From contig DATLGB010000141.1 in the NCBI GenBank assembly GCA_035540675.1, positions 1-5,732 of the forward strand: a stretch of DNA of 5,732 bases. Direction: 5' to 3'. This document shows positions 1 to 5,232 of this stretch, in pieces; within the stretch, counting starts at the first letter, position 1, and each line of letters starts with the position of its first letter. The stretch comes from DATLGB01 sp035540675 (GTDB taxonomy: Bacteria > Actinomycetota > Thermoleophilia > Solirubrobacterales > Solirubrobacteraceae). A model generated the notes under the pieces. The model ran no database searches and had not been told where the DNA came from. It saw only the letters and a list, made by a program, of their open reading frames with translations. A program made the position numbers and the translations under genes.

Positions 1-215
1 GGAGAAGGGGGCGGCGGGGAGCGGAGCGCGTGGCCTGGCGAATCTACCCGCCGCACCGCGGCGGCGCGACTTCGGCGCGCGCCGCGGGTTCACATGGCAA
101 CGCCGCAAGGCGTCCGGGGGTCCTTCCTCATGCACAGCCCCCGGTTCAACGGCAAGCCGCCTCGGTGCCGGCGTTCCCGCGGCCGGCGCCGAGCGGCGGG
201 CCGCCGGCGCGCCGC
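1..215. other. Apparently non-coding stretch downstream of the SDR gene
   Basis: No reading frame here looks like a protein; the open frames crossing it are GC-driven shadows. It contains short perfect inverted repeats: a 7-bp stem with a 3-nt loop at 48-64 (CCGCCGC/GCGGCGG), a 12-bp palindrome at 73-84 (CGGCGCGCGCCG), and a 5-bp stem closed by GCAA at 100-113. These lie 100-170 nt past the SDR stop and might help end or protect that transcript. None is followed by a T-run, so I do not call an intrinsic terminator. Palindromes of this kind are also expected by chance in such GC-rich DNA. Confidence 0.5.
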
Positions 216-956
216 TCAGGCGCCCGCGCGCCGGCGGAAGCCGCCCTCGGCATCCAGCACGTGGCCCGTGACCCACGCCGCCTCGTCGCTCAGCAGCCAG
301 GCGACCACGGGAGCGATGTCCTCCGGCCGGCCCCAGCGCCCGGCCGGGAACGCGCCGCGCAGCCGCTCACGCAGCTCGTCGCTCGGCCAGCCGGTGTCCA
401 CCGGCCCCGGGTTGACGGCGTTGACGGTGATGCCGCGCTCGGCGACGGCGTCGGCCAGCGTGGGCGTCATCTGGTGGATCGCCCCCTTGCTGATCGCGTA
501 CGGCAGCTCGCGCGGCATCGGCTCCCGGTGCTGGCCGGACGTGAACAGCACGACGCGCCCGCCCGGCCCGGGCGGCCGGCGGGCGGCGAGCGCCTGGGTC
601 AACAGGACGCCGGCTCGCGCGTTGACGGCCCAGGTGCGGTCCAGCTCGCCGGCGGTGACGTCCTCGAGCGCGAGGCCGGAGTCGCGCGCGTGCACGGCCA
701 CGACGCCGTCGATCGAGCCGAACGCGTCGACCGCCGCGGCGACGACGCGGCCCGGCGCGTCCGGCTCGCCCAGGTCGGCGTCGACCTGCCGCAGCGCCGG
801 GCCCGCGCCGCCGAGCGCCGCGAGCACGTCCTCGTCGACGCCGTAGGTGTGCACGAGCACGCGCGCGCCGTCGTCCAGCAGCCGCCGCGCCACGGCGAAG
901 CCGATGCCGGCGCGGCGGCCGGCGCCGGTGACGACGTAGACGCGGTCGCGCAGCAC
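216..956 (-). CDS. SDR family NAD(P)-dependent oxidoreductase
   Basis: A 246-residue classical short-chain dehydrogenase/reductase, the usual length for a single-domain Rossmann enzyme, probably cytosolic. Seen directly: the nucleotide-binding TGxxxGxG-type motif TGAGRRAGIG at 10-19, a candidate catalytic Ser140, the active-site YAISK at 153-157 (Tyr153, Lys157), Asn112 as the likely tetrad Asn, the NPGPVDT segment at 182-188, and a C-terminal GHVLDAEGG typical of FabG-like members. The doubled Arg in the glycine loop recalls a FabG-like subgroup with TGxSRRxGIG loops. The usual NNAG after beta-4 is degraded (VHARDSG, about 88-94). The substrate cannot be read from sequence; an oxoacyl reductase or a sugar/alcohol dehydrogenase are both possible. 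The start is GTG at 956, with an in-frame TAG five codons upstream, so little extension is possible; no Shine-Dalgarno is evident. It lies 75 nt after the DUF2203 gene on the same strand, beyond a hairpin, so it may be a separate or attenuated transcript. Confidence 0.9.
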   Translation of the reverse strand: MLRDRVYVVTGAGRRAGIGFAVARRLLDDGARVLVHTYGVDEDVLAALGGAGPALRQVDADLGEPDAPGRVVAAAVDAFGSIDGVVAVHARDSGLALEDVTAGELDRTWAVNARAGVLLTQALAARRPPGPGGRVVLFTSGQHREPMPRELPYAISKGAIHQMTPTLADAVAERGITVNAVNPGPVDTGWPSDELRERLRGAFPAGRWGRPEDIAPVVAWLLSDEAAWVTGHVLDAEGGFRRRAGA

Positions 957-977
957 GCCGGGGTTCTACCGGGTCGC

Positions 978-1026
978 GCCGAGCGTCGGCTTTCCGCCCC
1001 TATGGGGCGGTTTCCCGACGTTCGGC
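978..1026. repeat. Large imperfect hairpin between DUF2203 and SDR genes
   Basis: A 49-nt dyad centred at 1002. The inner stem is 7 bp (CCGCCCC 994-1000 / GGGGCGG 1004-1010) with loop TAT. It is flanked by a symmetric 4x4 internal mismatch (CTTT/TTTC), then an outer stem, CGTCGG 984-989 / CCGACG 1015-1020. This is extended by GCCGA 978-982 / TCGGC 1022-1026 across one G/T position (983/1021) that can wobble-pair in plus-strand RNA. It begins 5 nt after the DUF2203 stop and ends 21 nt before the SDR start. It could be a transcript end, a processing or stability structure, or an operator. No T-run follows it in the minus direction, so a classical intrinsic terminator is doubtful. Confidence 0.7.
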
Positions 1027-1031
1027 CGCGC

Positions 1032-1421
1032 TCAGAGCGGCTGCCGGCCGGCGAACCCGGTGGCGGGGTCGTGCCAGTGGCCCACGCGCACCTCGTCGTC
1101 GCGCAGCCAGCACAGGTAGACCTCCTCGCCGCCCCGCAGCGACGGGAAGTCGATCAGCCCGCGGTCGAGGTCGCGGATGACGATGTCGAGGCGGTCGAAC
1201 ATCCCCAGCACGAGCGCCACCTCGACGGCCGTCGCCGCGGCAGCCCGTCCGGGCCACCCGCCGCCGGCCTCGACGCCGGCGATCGCGTACCCCTCCTCGA
1301 GGTCCGGCTGCTCCATGCGGGCGATCAGCTCGCGCAGGCGGTCGACCTTCGACCCCACGTACGGCAGCGCGGCGTTCGCCTCGTCGACCGTCCAGTGGTG
1401 GTGGTGCTGGTGCCCCTGCAC
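1032..1421 (-). CDS. DUF2203 domain-containing protein
   Basis: A 129-residue protein matching the DUF2203 family, which has no established function. Seen directly: an N-terminal TVDEANAALPYV (11-22) equivalent to the family's YFTxEEANxLLP opening, a helix rich in Arg/Glu (26-37), and the conserved C-terminal core 81-129 (VIRDLDRGLIDFP, then VYLCWLRDDE with Cys104, then GHWHDPATGFAGRQPL). Length is normal, and there is no signal peptide or membrane segment. Unusual here is a histidine cluster just before the domain (HQHHHH, 4-9), which together with the conserved HWH could bind metal; that is inference. The GTG start at 1421 is the only start after the in-frame korB stop (1464), so translation begins 42 nt after korB. 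No clear Shine-Dalgarno is visible. It is probably cotranscribed with korAB, which hints at a role near the ferredoxin oxidoreductase, but the sequence does not show what it does. Confidence 0.9.
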   Translation of the reverse strand: MQGHQHHHHWTVDEANAALPYVGSKVDRLRELIARMEQPDLEEGYAIAGVEAGGGWPGRAAAATAVEVALVLGMFDRLDIVIRDLDRGLIDFPSLRGGEEVYLCWLRDDEVRVGHWHDPATGFAGRQPL

Positions 1422-1463
1422 GGAGCAGACGATTACCCGATTCCGGCGCGCCGTGCGCCGGTA

Positions 1464-2483
1464 TCAGGCGACGGTCCAGGTATCGCCGCCGTGCAGCAGG
1501 GCGTCGAGATCGTCGTCGCCGACCCCGGCGCGGGCCCCCGCGAGCTCGCGCGTGAGGTCCTGCCCCGGCACCGGGCGCTGCACCGAGCGGAAGATGCCGA
1601 TCGGGGTGGGACCCGTCGGCTGCGACGCCAGGCGCGACAGCTCGAAGGCCAGGCTCGGGTCGTCGCGGTGGGCGTCGTGGACGAGGATCGCGTCCTCCCC
1701 CACGTCGGCGACCTCGGCCACACGCAGCGTGCCGTTCTCGCCGCGGACCACGCAGCGCTCGTCCTCGACGCCGAAGCGGACGGGCCGGCCGTGCTCGAGC
1801 CGGATGCCGTTGGCGGCGCCCGCCTTCTTGTCGCGCAGCGCGTCGAAGGCGCCATCGTTGAAGACGGGGCAGTTCTGGTAGATCTCGACCAACGCGGCCC
1901 CCTCGTGGGCGGCGGCGGCGCGCAGCATCGCGGGCAGGTGCTGCTTGTCGGTGTCGACGGTGCGCGCGACGAACGTCGCCTCGGCGCCGAGCGCCAGCGA
2001 CACCGGGTTGAACGGCCCGTCGATCGAGCCGAACGGCGTCGACTTGGTCACCTTGCCGATCTCGGACGTCGGCGACACCTGGCCCTTGGTGAGGCCGTAG
2101 ATCTGGTTGTTGAAGAGCAGGATCTTGATCGGGACGTTGCGCCGCAGCGCGTGGATCAGGTGGTTGCCGCCGATCGACAGCGCGTCGCCGTCGCCGGTGA
2201 CCACCCAGATCGAGAGGTCGTCGCGCGCGGCGGCCAGCCCGGTGGCCAGCGCCGGGCCGCGGCCGTGGATGCCGTGCATCCCGTACGTGTCCATGTAGTA
2301 CGCGAAGCGCCCCGCGCAGCCGATGCCCGAGACGAAGACGACGTTCTCCGGCGCGATGCCGAGCTCGGGGAAGAAGCCCTGCACCGCCGACAGCACGGCG
2401 TAGTCGCCGCAGCCGGGGCACCAGCGCGTCTCCTGGTCGGACTGGAAGTCCGCCTTCGTGTACTGCCGGGTCTCGATCGCCAT
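1464..2483 (-). CDS. korB: 2-oxoacid:ferredoxin oxidoreductase subunit beta
   Basis: Beta subunit of the two-subunit CoA-dependent 2-oxoacid:ferredoxin oxidoreductase. It binds thiamine diphosphate and one [4Fe-4S] cluster and, with KorA, converts a 2-oxoacid plus CoA to acyl-CoA and CO2 while reducing ferredoxin. Seen in the 339 residues: WCPGCG (Cys22, Cys25), SGIGCAGR (Cys56) and Cys205 (QNCPVF), whose spacing of 3, 31 and 149 closely follows the cluster cysteines of archaeal homologues; the TPP motif from GDGD 97-100 to NN 125-126; and NNQIYGLTKGQVSPTS (125-140), typical of this family. There is no separate ferredoxin-like delta domain. The protein is somewhat longer than archaeal beta subunits, as in actinobacterial KorB. 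The ATG at 2483 directly follows the korA stop, with GGAG 9 nt upstream inside korA, so the two are translationally coupled. 2-Oxoglutarate is the probable substrate by analogy with mycobacterial KorAB; pyruvate or a broader range is not excluded. Confidence 0.96.
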   Translation of the reverse strand: MAIETRQYTKADFQSDQETRWCPGCGDYAVLSAVQGFFPELGIAPENVVFVSGIGCAGRFAYYMDTYGMHGIHGRGPALATGLAAARDDLSIWVVTGDGDALSIGGNHLIHALRRNVPIKILLFNNQIYGLTKGQVSPTSEIGKVTKSTPFGSIDGPFNPVSLALGAEATFVARTVDTDKQHLPAMLRAAAAHEGAALVEIYQNCPVFNDGAFDALRDKKAGAANGIRLEHGRPVRFGVEDERCVVRGENGTLRVAEVADVGEDAILVHDAHRDDPSLAFELSRLASQPTGPTPIGIFRSVQRPVPGQDLTRELAGARAGVGDDDLDALLHGGDTWTVA

Positions 2484-4349
2484 CTAGATGCGCTCCAGGA
2501 TCTGCCGCTCGATCTCGCTCGCGAACAGCGGCTGGCCCTGCACCTTCGCGTAGCTCTCGACGTCGACGAGGAACTCCGCGCGCAGGACCCGCGCGAGCTG
2601 GCCCATGTTCATCTCCGGCAGCAGGACGCGCTCGTAGGCGCGCAGCACCTCGCCGGTGTTCGGGGGCAGCGGGTTGAGGTGGTGGAAGTGGGCGGTCGCC
2701 ACGCGCGCGCCGCCCTCGCGGGCCCGGCGGATGCCGGCGCGGATCGCGCCGTAGCTCGAGCCCCAGCCGATCACGAGCAGATCGGCGTCCTCGTCGCCGG
2801 CCACCTCGAGCGGCGGCACCTCGATGCCGGCCACCTTGGCGGCCCGCAGCTCGGTCATCCGCTGGTGGTTGGCGCCGTCGTAGGAGATCGCGCCGCTGCC
2901 GTCCGCCTTCTCGAGGCCGCCGATGCGGTGGGCGAGCCCCGGCGTCCCCGGCACCGCCCACGGCCGCGCGAGGTTGTCGTCACGCCCGTACGGCTCGAAC
3001 GGCGTGCCGTTGGCCGGCGCGGTGCGGAAGTTCGGGTCGATGGGTGGGAGCGACGCCGCCGCGGGCAGCCGCCACGGCTCGCTGGAGTTGGCGATGTAGA
3101 GGTCGCTGAGCACGATCACCGGCGTGCGGTAGGTGACCGCGATCCGCGCCGCCTCGTAGATGGCCTCGAACGACTGGGCGGGCGACGAGGGCGCGACGAC
3201 CGGAAGCGGCGACTCGCCGTGGCGCCCGTAGAGCGCCTGCAGGAGGTCCGACTGCTCGGTCTTGGTCGGCATCCCGGTCGAGGGACCCGCGCGCTGGACG
3301 TCGATGACGACCAGCGGCAGCTCGAGCATCACCGCGAGGCCGATCGTCTCCGTCTTGAGATCGAGCCCGGGCCCGGAGGTCGCGGTGACGCCGAGGTGGC
3401 CGCCGAACGCGGCGCCCAGCGCGATCGACGCCGCGGCGATCTCGTCCTCGGCCTGGATCGTGCGCACGCCGAGCTTCTGGTGGCGCGACAGCTCGTGCAG
3501 CAGCTCGGACGCCGGCGTGATCGGGTACGCGCCGAGCAGCAGCGGCAGGCCGCTGCGCACGGAGGCCGCCACCAGGCCGAGCGCCGTCGCCTGGGTGCCG
3601 TTGACGTTGCGGTACGTACCGGGCGCGACGTCGGTCGCGGGTGCGACGCGCACCTGCACGCCGATCAGCTCGGAGGTCTCGCCGAAGCTCCAGCCGGCGC
3701 GGAAGGCGGCGAGATTGGCCTCCATCACGTGCGGCTTGGCCGCGAACTTCGTCTCGATCCAGCGCTCGGTCACCTGCGTGGGCCGGTCGTAGAGCCAGCT
3801 CAGCAGGCCGAGCGCGAACAGGTTCTTCGCCTTCTGGGCGTCGCGGCTCGTGACGCCCTCCATCGCCTCGACCGCCTTCTGCGTCAGCGAGGTCATCGGG
3901 ACGCGCTTGACGTCGAAGGGCTCGAGGGTGCCGTCCTCGAGCGGGCTGGTCTCGTAGCCGGCCTTCTGCACGGCGCGCACGGTGAACGCGTCCTCGTTGA
4001 GGATGATGGTCGTGCCGCGCTCGAGCAGCGGGAGGTTGGCTCTCAGCGCCGCGGGGTTCATCGCGACGAGCACGTTCGGCGTGTCGCCGGGCGTGAGGAT
4101 GTCGCGCGACGCGAAGTGGATCTGGAACGCCGAGACGCCGCCGACCGTGCCCGCCGGCGCCCGGATCTCGGCCGGGAAGTCCGGCAGCGTCGCCAGGTCG
4201 TTGCCGAGGACCGCGGTGGCGTCGGTGAAGCGGCTGCCGGCCAGCTGCATCCCGTCGCCCGAGTCGCCCGCGAAGCGGACGATCACCCGCTCGCGATCCT
4301 CGTAGGTCTTCGCGTTCTCGTGTTCTTCGACGGCCACGGTCCGGGTCAC
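2484..4349 (-). CDS. korA: 2-oxoacid:acceptor oxidoreductase subunit alpha (gamma-alpha fusion)
   Basis: Catalytic partner of KorB in cytosolic, CoA- and ferredoxin-dependent oxidation of 2-oxoacids, probably 2-oxoglutarate to succinyl-CoA, an oxygen-tolerant alternative to 2-oxoglutarate dehydrogenase in actinobacteria. The 621 residues show the fused architecture: an N-terminal gamma domain (about 22-215, with RFAGDSGDGMQLAG 25-38 and a PDFPAEIRAP segment 56-65), the alpha pyrimidine-binding domain (about 245-500) with YPITP at 275-279, SGPGLDLKTE at 325-334 and VQRAGPSTGMPTKTEQSD at 351-368, and a C-terminal PFOR domain II (about 522-620, IGWGSSYGAI 527-536, HHLNPLPPN 556-564, PEMNMGQL 578-585). 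The length matches the fused actinobacterial form, and no frameshift is seen. The GTG at 4349 is assigned as the start; a second GTG at 4337 is possible, and neither has a Shine-Dalgarno, so the first few residues are uncertain. korB follows with zero spacing. No ferredoxin gene lies in the window. Confidence 0.96.
   Translation of the reverse strand: MTRTVAVEEHENAKTYEDRERVIVRFAGDSGDGMQLAGSRFTDATAVLGNDLATLPDFPAEIRAPAGTVGGVSAFQIHFASRDILTPGDTPNVLVAMNPAALRANLPLLERGTTIILNEDAFTVRAVQKAGYETSPLEDGTLEPFDVKRVPMTSLTQKAVEAMEGVTSRDAQKAKNLFALGLLSWLYDRPTQVTERWIETKFAAKPHVMEANLAAFRAGWSFGETSELIGVQVRVAPATDVAPGTYRNVNGTQATALGLVAASVRSGLPLLLGAYPITPASELLHELSRHQKLGVRTIQAEDEIAAASIALGAAFGGHLGVTATSGPGLDLKTETIGLAVMLELPLVVIDVQRAGPSTGMPTKTEQSDLLQALYGRHGESPLPVVAPSSPAQSFEAIYEAARIAVTYRTPVIVLSDLYIANSSEPWRLPAAASLPPIDPNFRTAPANGTPFEPYGRDDNLARPWAVPGTPGLAHRIGGLEKADGSGAISYDGANHQRMTELRAAKVAGIEVPPLEVAGDEDADLLVIGWGSSYGAIRAGIRRAREGGARVATAHFHHLNPLPPNTGEVLRAYERVLLPEMNMGQLARVLRAEFLVDVESYAKVQGQPLFASEIERQILERI
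2493..2496 (-). promoter_or_regulatory. Ribosome binding site of korB inside korA
   Basis: GGAG on the minus strand lies 9 nt before the korB ATG and within the last codons of korA. With the abutting TAG-ATG junction it supports the korB start and reinitiation by ribosomes finishing korA, which would keep the two subunits at equal levels. Confidence 0.65.
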
Positions 4350-4457
4350 CCTAGTGGATACCCATCTATTCCAGTCGGGTTTCCATGTTTGCCTGCAGAG
4401 CCGGCGCGCGAAGCGCCCGCTCCCAAGGTAGTACGCCGGGACCCGGCCGGCGACGGG
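4350..4457 (-). other. Leader region between the small ORF and korA
   Basis: These 108 nt lie upstream of korA. They hold a hairpin (4398-4422), two tiny minus-strand frames (4386-4366, M-E-T-R-L-E; 4365-4351, M-G-I-H) with the second ATG directly after the first TAG and its own TAG ending 1 nt before the korA GTG, and an imperfect dyad AGTGGATA (4353-4360) / TATTCCAGT (4367-4375). No convincing -35/-10 pair was found, although TATCCA lies 5 nt before the GTG and would suit a short or leaderless transcript. korA may instead be read from the promoter at 4652-4680. The microORFs are small enough to be chance. Confidence 0.4.
4398..4422. repeat. Hairpin in the korA leader
   Basis: On the minus strand, GAGC then GGCGC pair with GCGCC then GCTC, interrupted by one G/G mismatch, around a 5-nt loop (TTCGC). 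It lies 35 nt past the small ORF stop and 48 nt before korA. It has no U-tract, so if functional it would be a processing, stability or attenuation element rather than a standard terminator. Confidence 0.5.
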
Positions 4458-4604
4458 TCAGGCGGCCGGGCGCAGCGGACGCACGAACCGCGGCCGCAGC
4501 GCGCGGCGGGCGGCGGCGCGGGCGGCGCGCCCGGAGCGGGCGGCGCGCAGCCGATCCTGCTGCTGCTGCTCGGCCACCGCGCCGGTGAGGGTCTGCATTT
4601 GCAT
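4458..4604 (-). CDS. Small arginine- and alanine-rich protein (48 aa), unknown function
   Basis: I do not recognise this gene. It encodes 48 residues: an N-terminal MQMQTLTGAVAE, four glutamines (13-16, from a CAG run), then a strongly basic Ala/Arg tail with 11 Arg in residues 18-45 and only two acidic residues in the whole protein. There are no Cys residues and no membrane segment; residues 10-37 could form an amphipathic basic helix. The case for translation is its signals: GGAGGA sits 7 nt before the ATG at 4604 and a promoter-like TTGCCG-17-TACCAT lies upstream at suitable distance. A second ATG two codons in (4598) is possible. It is divergent from the CGNR gene and 108 nt upstream of korA, so it could be a nucleic-acid-binding small protein, a leader peptide for korA, or a chance ORF in GC-rich DNA. 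Existence is moderately supported; function is unknown. Confidence 0.55.
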   Translation of the reverse strand: MQMQTLTGAVAEQQQQDRLRAARSGRAARAAARRALRPRFVRPLRPAA

Positions 4605-4611
4605 CTCGGGC

Positions 4612-4617
4612 TCCTCC
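4612..4617 (-). promoter_or_regulatory. Strong Shine-Dalgarno of the small ORF
   Basis: GGAGGA on the minus strand, 7 nt before the ATG at 4604, is the best ribosome binding site I found in the window. It decides the start of the small ORF and is the main reason to treat that frame as translated. Confidence 0.65.
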
Positions 4618-4644
4618 AGGGTGAGTAACCAGCGTTCGACTTTT

Positions 4645-4671
4645 GCCAGTGATGGTACGCTGATCACCGGC
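4645..4671. promoter_or_regulatory. Candidate operator: imperfect palindrome in the divergent promoter region
   Basis: GCCAGTGAT (4645-4653) and ATCACCGGC (4663-4671) form an inverted repeat around 9 nt, with 8 of 9 positions paired (mismatch at 4648/4668). It covers the -10 elements proposed for both strands, so a dimeric factor bound here could control both transcripts. The neighbouring CGNR regulator is the obvious candidate, by inference only. Confidence 0.5.
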
Positions 4672-4680
4672 GAACGGCAA
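4652..4680 (-). promoter_or_regulatory. Predicted sigma-70-type promoter toward the small ORF and kor genes
   Basis: On the minus strand TTGCCG (4680-4675) is followed after exactly 17 nt by TACCAT (4657-4652). Transcription would start near 4645, giving a leader of about 40 nt that includes the GGAGGA site. The hexamers fit the primary-sigma pattern of actinobacteria (TTGnnn, TAnnnT). Confidence 0.5.
4653..4661 (+). promoter_or_regulatory. Predicted extended -10 promoter of the CGNR gene
   Basis: TGGTACGCT reads as an extended -10 (TGn followed by TAnnnT). Start of transcription near 4668 would leave a leader of about 22 nt before the ATG at 4690. No good -35 is seen at the normal distance, which is common for extended -10 promoters. 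It overlaps the opposite-strand -10 by two bases. Confidence 0.4.
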
Positions 4681-4689
4681 ACAGTGGTT

Positions 4690-5229
4690 ATGGCAGCCCC
4701 GAGCAGAACATCTGATGACCTGCGGCTCCTCGAGGAGTTCGTCAACTCGCACAGCATCCACAGCGGCCGCGACGCGCTCGCCGAGGCGCCGCGGGCGATC
4801 GCGTGGATGCGCGAGCTCGGGTTCGAGACGCGCGACCCGGATCCGCACGAGCTGGCGCGGGTGCGCGAGGTGCGCGAGGCGCTGCGCTCGCTGCTGCTGG
4901 CCAACAACGGCGGCGAGGCCGATCCGGAGGCGGTCGCAGTCCTCGATGCCGCCGCGCGGGCGGCGCCGCTGCGCGTCGCCTTCGCGCCCGACGGCAGCGC
5001 CGGGCTCGAGCCGGCCGGCGACGGCGCCGGCGCGCTGATCGGCCGCGTGCTGGCAGCGGTGCAGCGAGCGCACGCCGACGGCTCGTGGCCGCGGCTGAAG
5101 GCGTGCGCGGCGCACGACTGCCTGTGGGCGTTCGTCGACGGCTCGCGCAACCGCTCGCGCACCTGGTGCGACATGGCGGCCTGCGGCAACCGGGCGAAGG
5201 CGCGCTCCTACCGCGCCCGGAGCCGCTGA
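4690..5229 (+). CDS. CGNR zinc finger domain-containing protein (ABATE-type regulator)
   Basis: A 179-residue putative transcription factor with the two-part architecture of the CGNR family. The N-terminal ABATE-like region (about 10-130) begins LRLLEEFVNSHSIHSGRDAL, equivalent to the family's LxLDFVNT opening, and includes a helix VREVREALRSLLLAN (58-72). The C-terminal zinc finger (about 136-176) has Cys139, Cys144, Cys160 and Cys165 followed by Gly-Asn-Arg 166-168, the motif that names the family, and a basic tail (AKARSYRARSR) suited to DNA contact. The family is predicted to be stress-related, but its ligands are largely unknown. The ATG at 4690 is chosen because family similarity starts within a few residues; GTG at 4684 is the alternative, and upstream codons look unlike protein. 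No clear Shine-Dalgarno is seen. It diverges from the small ORF and may autoregulate through the palindrome at 4645-4671. Its TGA lies 3 bp from the stop of the opposing gene. Confidence 0.92.
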   Translation: MAAPSRTSDDLRLLEEFVNSHSIHSGRDALAEAPRAIAWMRELGFETRDPDPHELARVREVREALRSLLLANNGGEADPEAVAVLDAAARAAPLRVAFAPDGSAGLEPAGDGAGALIGRVLAAVQRAHADGSWPRLKACAAHDCLWAFVDGSRNRSRTWCDMAACGNRAKARSYRARSR

Positions 5230-5232
5230 CCG

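Noticed and set aside
41..46. TAGATT on the minus strand as a -10 for a gene beyond the left edge
   Set aside because: No acceptable -35 lies 16-18 nt upstream and no following gene can be seen in the window.
92..133. 13-codon minus-strand ORF (starts M-R-K-D-P-R) downstream of the SDR
   Set aside because: It is too short, has only a G-run as a possible ribosome binding site, and nothing else supports it.
1000..2961. A 653-codon minus-strand frame overlapping korA, korB and DUF2203
   Set aside because: It overlaps three confidently identified genes in another frame and gives a low-complexity Arg/Gly/Ala translation.
4557..4568. (CTG)4 trinucleotide run as a microsatellite
   Set aside because: Four units is within chance for this composition; it simply encodes Gln13-16 of the small ORF.
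30..4628. A plus-strand frame open for 1,532 codons, antisense to the SDR, DUF2203, korB, korA and the small ORF
   Set aside because: It runs antisense to four genes with clear family motifs, and its translation is Arg/Ala/Gly/Asp-rich without any recognisable domain. G/C-biased third positions remove stops from this antisense phase, so the length reflects composition, not coding.
4585..4689. A 35-residue N-terminal extension of the CGNR protein
   Set aside because: It would run through the proposed promoter and palindrome, is unlike the family N-terminus, and a fitting ATG exists at 4690.
4366..5189. Long minus-strand frames antisense to the CGNR gene
   Set aside because: The plus-strand CGNR protein has a complete zinc-finger motif; the antisense translations are low-complexity. 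Only the segment from 4604 to 4458, outside the CGNR gene and with its own ribosome binding site, is kept as a small gene.
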